DNA of 14,293 nucleotides from Candidatus Omnitrophota bacterium (GTDB taxonomy: Bacteria > Omnitrophota > Gorgyraeia > 2-01-FULL-45-10). Position 1 is the stretch's first letter, and each line of letters opens with the position of its first letter. The position numbers and the translations under genes are program-made. Location of the stretch: positions 1 through 14,293 of the forward strand of contig JAKLDX010000016.1 of the NCBI GenBank assembly GCA_022703295.1, read 5' to 3'. Under the pieces are notes generated by a model. The model was not told the DNA's origin. It ran no database searches and saw only the letters and a program-made list of their open reading frames with translations. Of this stretch, positions 13,322 to 14,293 are shown piece by piece.

Positions 13322-13401
13322 AAAAAAAACAACCCGGGCAACAAGGCCGCACATACGCGCCGCTTGCGGGAAGCGCGTAATGCGGTGATTTGCCGCCCGG
13401 G
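13322..13401 (-). terminator. Intrinsic terminator downstream of the right-edge gene
   Basis: A long GC-rich hairpin starts 9 bp after the stop codon at 13411. The outer arms are CCCGGGC (13395-13401) and GCCCGGG (13333-13339), the middle CCGCA with TGCGG, and the inner TACGCGC with GCGCGTA. On the minus strand it is followed by TTGTTTTTTTT (13322-13332). This separates the right-edge gene from the NUDIX operon. Confidence 0.85.
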
Positions 13402-13410
13402 CAAAATATT

Positions 13411-14293
13411 TTACAATGCTGTCATGGCCGCCTCTTCCATGATGAAATACGTGGCCATATTGTTGCTTATATCTATCTTCCTTACCGGCGGAAGCTTGAG
13501 CCTGATGCTGCCGTCCGCGATCATCTGTTTCAATTCTTCCGGGCTTACGGCATTCCTGGCGATCGCGCTCATAAGAGCTGCTACGCGATTCAAGAATTCC
13601 GCGTCTTTCCTGCCGTTCTTCACTATATCGAGGATGCCGATGGCAAGCACGATGTGGCCGCCTATCGACATGTAAGCACCCTCGGCCTCTCCCTCGGCAA
13701 GCTCAGCTTTCGGCGTGAGCGCCTCTTTGACGAATGTTGCTCGCGGGCTAAGCGCCTGAATTTTGTCAGCTGACTGTGCTGCTACCGCCTCATCCATATA
13801 GACAAGCGCGTTCCTGCTTGTCAGCTCTCCGGCCGCGGCCATTCTTCTTTCCAAATCCTCGATCGTACCGTCATAAAACACCGCCTTGATATTTTTGAAA
13901 TTATACTGTTTGCCAAGCCTATCTCTAAGGGCCTGCCATGCCGCCTGTTCTTTTCCTTTAAGCACTATCGATTCCATCGGGCAGAATTTCTCCGAAAGTG
14001 GCACGAAGACAGTCTTCTGCTCTTCCGGATAACGCGCTCTCGTCATAACCTGTCTCGCCGGTTCATATATGCCTGAGACATACGACACGATAGCCGAAAT
14101 ATCCTTTGCTTTCTGCGGCTCGGCCTTCATCTCATCTCCAAGCTTCTGCAATACGCTCGTCATCTTAGGCGTCACGCTCACTGGGAAGCCTTTCTCGGCC
14201 GTTACTTCTGCCGCGGCGTTCTCGTGAGCGATAAGCGTCAACCTGACGCGCGTGCCGCTAACAGACGAAGGTTCTTCTTTCTCCAGCATAAAC
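13411..14293 (-). CDS. Unrecognised protein, C-terminal 294 residues, 5' end outside window
   Basis: The frame is open to the right edge: the codon before the first visible ATG (14289) is TTT, so the protein very likely continues upstream and that Met is probably internal. The visible part is mixed alpha/beta, without membrane helices or a signal peptide. Segments include VRLTLIAHENAAAEVTAEKG, KNIKAVFYDGTIEDLERRMAAAG, ALVYMDEAVAAQ, EGAYMSIGGHIVLAIGILDIVKNGR and the terminal IRLKLPPVRKIDISNNM, ending in AMTAL. I know no enzyme motif in it. The style (Ala/Glu-rich helices alternating with hydrophobic strands and a C-terminal LPPVRKID stretch) reminds me of long uncharacterised proteins of Candidatus Omnitrophota, which is an impression, not a match. 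A strong terminator follows the stop. Confidence 0.8.
   Translation of the reverse strand, partial: FMLEKEEPSSVSGTRVRLTLIAHENAAAEVTAEKGFPVSVTPKMTSVLQKLGDEMKAEPQKAKDISAIVSYVSGIYEPARQVMTRARYPEEQKTVFVPLSEKFCPMESIVLKGKEQAAWQALRDRLGKQYNFKNIKAVFYDGTIEDLERRMAAAGELTSRNALVYMDEAVAAQSADKIQALSPRATFVKEALTPKAELAEGEAEGAYMSIGGHIVLAIGILDIVKNGRKDAEFLNRVAALMSAIARNAVSPEELKQMIADGSIRLKLPPVRKIDISNNMATYFIMEEAAMTAL

Noticed and set aside
12877..13388. Short open frames on both strands in the repeat-rich gap
   Set aside because: They run through inverted repeats, have no ribosome-binding sites of note and no recognisable protein features.

Overview
All credible genes in this window lie on the minus strand, so transcription runs from high to low coordinates. 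The gene content suggests an anaerobic bacterium: feoAB, sulfide-handling enzymes, a Thi4 of the sulfide-using type, Rrf2-type regulation and two TPP riboswitches. Isoleucine is often encoded by ATA. The incomplete protein at the right edge reminds me of the long uncharacterised proteins of Candidatus Omnitrophota. That phylum assignment is an inference (about 0.6) that I could not test.

Right to left (5' to 3'). (1) 13411-14293 is the C-terminal end of an unrecognised protein, followed by a strong intrinsic terminator. (2) 12793-13410 is about 620 bp without a gene, filled with inverted repeats, including a 225-bp nested palindrome at 12835-13059. (3) A compact operon follows: a NUDIX hydrolase, a fusion of NAD(P)HX epimerase with an RlmI-like rRNA methyltransferase, and a small ureidoglycolate-lyase-like cupin. 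(4) A good promoter and a TPP riboswitch with terminator precede a HypE/PurM-superfamily protein. (5) A second TPP riboswitch precedes thi4; its aptamer is split by a 94-nt two-hairpin insertion. (6) feoA-feoB start from an extended -10 promoter that overlaps a perfect AT-rich palindrome. (7) A near-consensus promoter drives an Rrf2 regulator, cysK, a DUF39 homocysteine-synthesis protein, a DUF318-type permease, a tiny membrane protein and a P2-type calcium ATPase cut off at the left edge.

Working together: the centre and left of the window centre on iron and sulfide. Thi4 with His152 is expected to need Fe(II) and free sulfide; FeoAB imports Fe(II); CysK and the DUF39 protein put sulfide into cysteine and homocysteine; and a three-cysteine Rrf2 protein is placed to sense Fe-S or cysteine status. 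The right part concerns NAD metabolite repair and ADP-ribose hydrolysis, joined to rRNA modification by a gene fusion. The most notable items are the NnrE-RlmI fusion, the interrupted TPP aptamer, the TPP-controlled HypE-like protein and the 225-bp structured element.
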